DNA from: an uncultured Gemmatimonadota bacterium
GTDB lineage: Bacteria; Gemmatimonadota; Gemmatimonadetes; Gemmatimonadales; Gemmatimonadaceae
Length of the DNA stretch: 5,725 nt
Assembly (NCBI GenBank): GCA_946887155.1
Contig: CAMPKM010000215.1
Coordinates: 1-5,725, forward strand
Direction: 5' to 3'
Below, in pieces: positions 4,825 through 5,725 of this stretch; position 1 is the first letter of the stretch, and the number at the start of each line of letters is the position of its first letter. Under the pieces are notes generated by a model. That model saw only the letters and a list, made by a program, of their open reading frames with translations. It ran no database searches and had not been told where the DNA came from. Position numbers and translations under genes: made by a program.

Positions 4825-5725
4825 ATGACCCGATTACAGAAGGCCGGCCGGGTTGCCGTCGCGGTTTCCGCGACGGCGCTGCTGGCGGCATGCGGAGACC
4901 TCCTGGAAGTCACGAACCCCAACAACGTCGTCGAGGACGCGCTTTCGCAACCCGGAGCGGCTTCCGCCATTGCCAATGGCGCGGGCGCAACGGTGACACG
5001 TGCCCTCACCGCCATACTCGCGCCGTACGGCGCCGTCACGGATGAACTCACGTATGTCGGATCTCGCGACGCGTACGGATACGCCGATAAAGGCGAAGTG
5101 TCCGATCCATTCAACGAGTTTTCCGATGCCGCCTTCCCCGAAATGGCCGAGGCCCGGTGGACCTCGTTCAGCGCGGTGCAGCGGCTGAAGGCGTTCAACG
5201 ATGCCGGTGAGCTGGTGGACAAGCAAGACCTGACTCGTGCGCTGTTGTACGAGTCGATCATCTTCACGTCGATCGGCGAGATGTTCGACGATTTCGTCAT
5301 CGAGTCGAACAAGACCGTTGCCGGCCCTCCGATCGGTGAAGGGAACATGGCGGTGGTGTTCGATTCGGCCATCACGCAGGCGACGGAAGGCCTGGCGGTC
5401 GAAGGCCTCACGAAGGACAACAAGATCCGCCTGCTCATGATGCGCGCACGGGCAAAGCACTCGAAGGCCATCTGGGCCAAGCTGAACGGTGCCGGCGGCG
5501 CGCCGGCGACCACGCCGGTCGCCAGCCCGCTGGTGAGCGATGCCGGCGCCGACGCCGATGCCGCGGCGGCGCTGGCGGAAATCGCCGGCGCGGACTACAA
5601 GTTCAAGCTCACGCCGCTCATCCAGACGTTAGGCTTCCCGAACGTCGGCAATGACCTGAACAACCGTCTCGAACTGCGTTCGGGCGATTTCCTGGCCGGG
5701 GCGCCGCCGGCGTCCTGCACGAGCA
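4825..5725 (+). CDS. RagB/SusD-family substrate-binding lipoprotein (C-terminus outside window)
   Basis: The first 300 residues are present and the frame is open at the right edge; complete SusD-like proteins are usually 450-550 aa. The product should be a surface lipoprotein that captures substrate and caps the SusC-like barrel encoded 14 nt upstream. A basic start (MTRLQKAGR) and hydrophobic core end in the lipobox LAAC with C23 as the lipidated residue. Gly at +2 does not retain it in the inner membrane by the E. coli rule. After the lipobox, GDLLEVTNPNNVVEDAL (24-40) is the characteristic SusD-like N-terminal segment. Helical sequence follows, including YESIIFTSIGEMFDDFV (~149-165) and IRLLMMRARAKHSKAIW (~209-225), in positions where the family has its TPR-like helices. 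An Ala/Gly/Pro/Asp-rich low-complexity stretch at ~229-262 is probably a surface loop. The substrate is unknown. The gene is co-transcribed with the receptor and contains no cysteine other than C23 until C298. Confidence 0.88.
   Translation, partial: MTRLQKAGRVAVAVSATALLAACGDLLEVTNPNNVVEDALSQPGAASAIANGAGATVTRALTAILAPYGAVTDELTYVGSRDAYGYADKGEVSDPFNEFSDAAFPEMAEARWTSFSAVQRLKAFNDAGELVDKQDLTRALLYESIIFTSIGEMFDDFVIESNKTVAGPPIGEGNMAVVFDSAITQATEGLAVEGLTKDNKIRLLMMRARAKHSKAIWAKLNGAGGAPATTPVASPLVSDAGADADAAAALAEIAGADYKFKLTPLIQTLGFPNVGNDLNNRLELRSGDFLAGAPPASCTS
5627..5634 (+). repeat. Octamer CGTTAGGC, copy 4
   Basis: CGTTAGGC in the SusD-like gene encodes Leu269-Gly as TTA GGC, the same codon pair as copies 1 and 3 although the protein is unrelated. 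Confidence 0.6.

Noticed and set aside
4767..5513. A 248-codon minus-strand frame across the SusD-like gene
   Set aside because: The plus strand encodes a lipobox and SusD-like N-terminal segment with a good RBS; the antisense frame is Ser/Ala-rich with no motif.
1..5725. CRISPR array, tRNA, rRNA, insertion sequence or prophage signatures
   Set aside because: No spaced direct repeats, no T-loop GTTCGA-type motif with cloverleaf context, no transposase motifs and no terminal inverted repeats were seen.

Overview
The window is GC-rich DNA from a diderm (two-membrane) bacterium. A TonB-linked SusC-like receptor with an N-terminal carboxypeptidase-regulatory-like domain is followed 14 nt later by a SusD-like lipoprotein, and this sits beside a phytoene synthase gene. 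SusC/SusD pairs are best known from Bacteroidota. The high GC content, the sequence style of the lipoprotein (a start like CGDLLEVTNPN) and the carotenoid gene fit Gemmatimonadota better. That placement is inference from family knowledge, not a database result.

Layout. Positions 1-1114 are a leftward two-gene unit. crtB (137-1114, minus) is followed by a membrane protein that starts inside the crtB stop codon (4-base GTGA overlap) and runs off the left edge. Positions 1115-1540 are a 426-base divergent intergenic region. It holds a good rightward sigma70-type promoter (TTGACA, 18 nt, CATAAT at 1270-1299). A 6+6 bp dyad sits between the two promoter hexamers and a 7+7 bp dyad lies just upstream. 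A leader of about 235 nt follows, with a strong hairpin and a possible attenuator-like hairpin plus T-run. Positions 1541-4810 encode the SusC-like receptor (1089 aa) and 4825-5725 encode the first 300 residues of the SusD-like lipoprotein.

How the genes work together. The receptor and lipoprotein should form an outer-membrane uptake complex: the lipoprotein captures the substrate at the cell surface and the receptor imports it using TonB energy. No degradative enzyme is in view, so the substrate cannot be named. The leftward unit belongs to carotenoid (C40 isoprenoid) biosynthesis. It has no evident functional link to the uptake pair beyond the shared intergenic region.

Most notable signals. 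(1) The octamer CGTTAGGC occurs four times between 2982 and 5634 (three on plus, one on minus), and every TTAG/CTAA in the window lies inside a copy. (2) The receptor's eight cysteines include a ladder spaced exactly eleven residues apart (C825, C836, C847, C858) and a further CX10C pair (C421/C432). (3) The receptor gene has a long, structured, possibly regulated leader.
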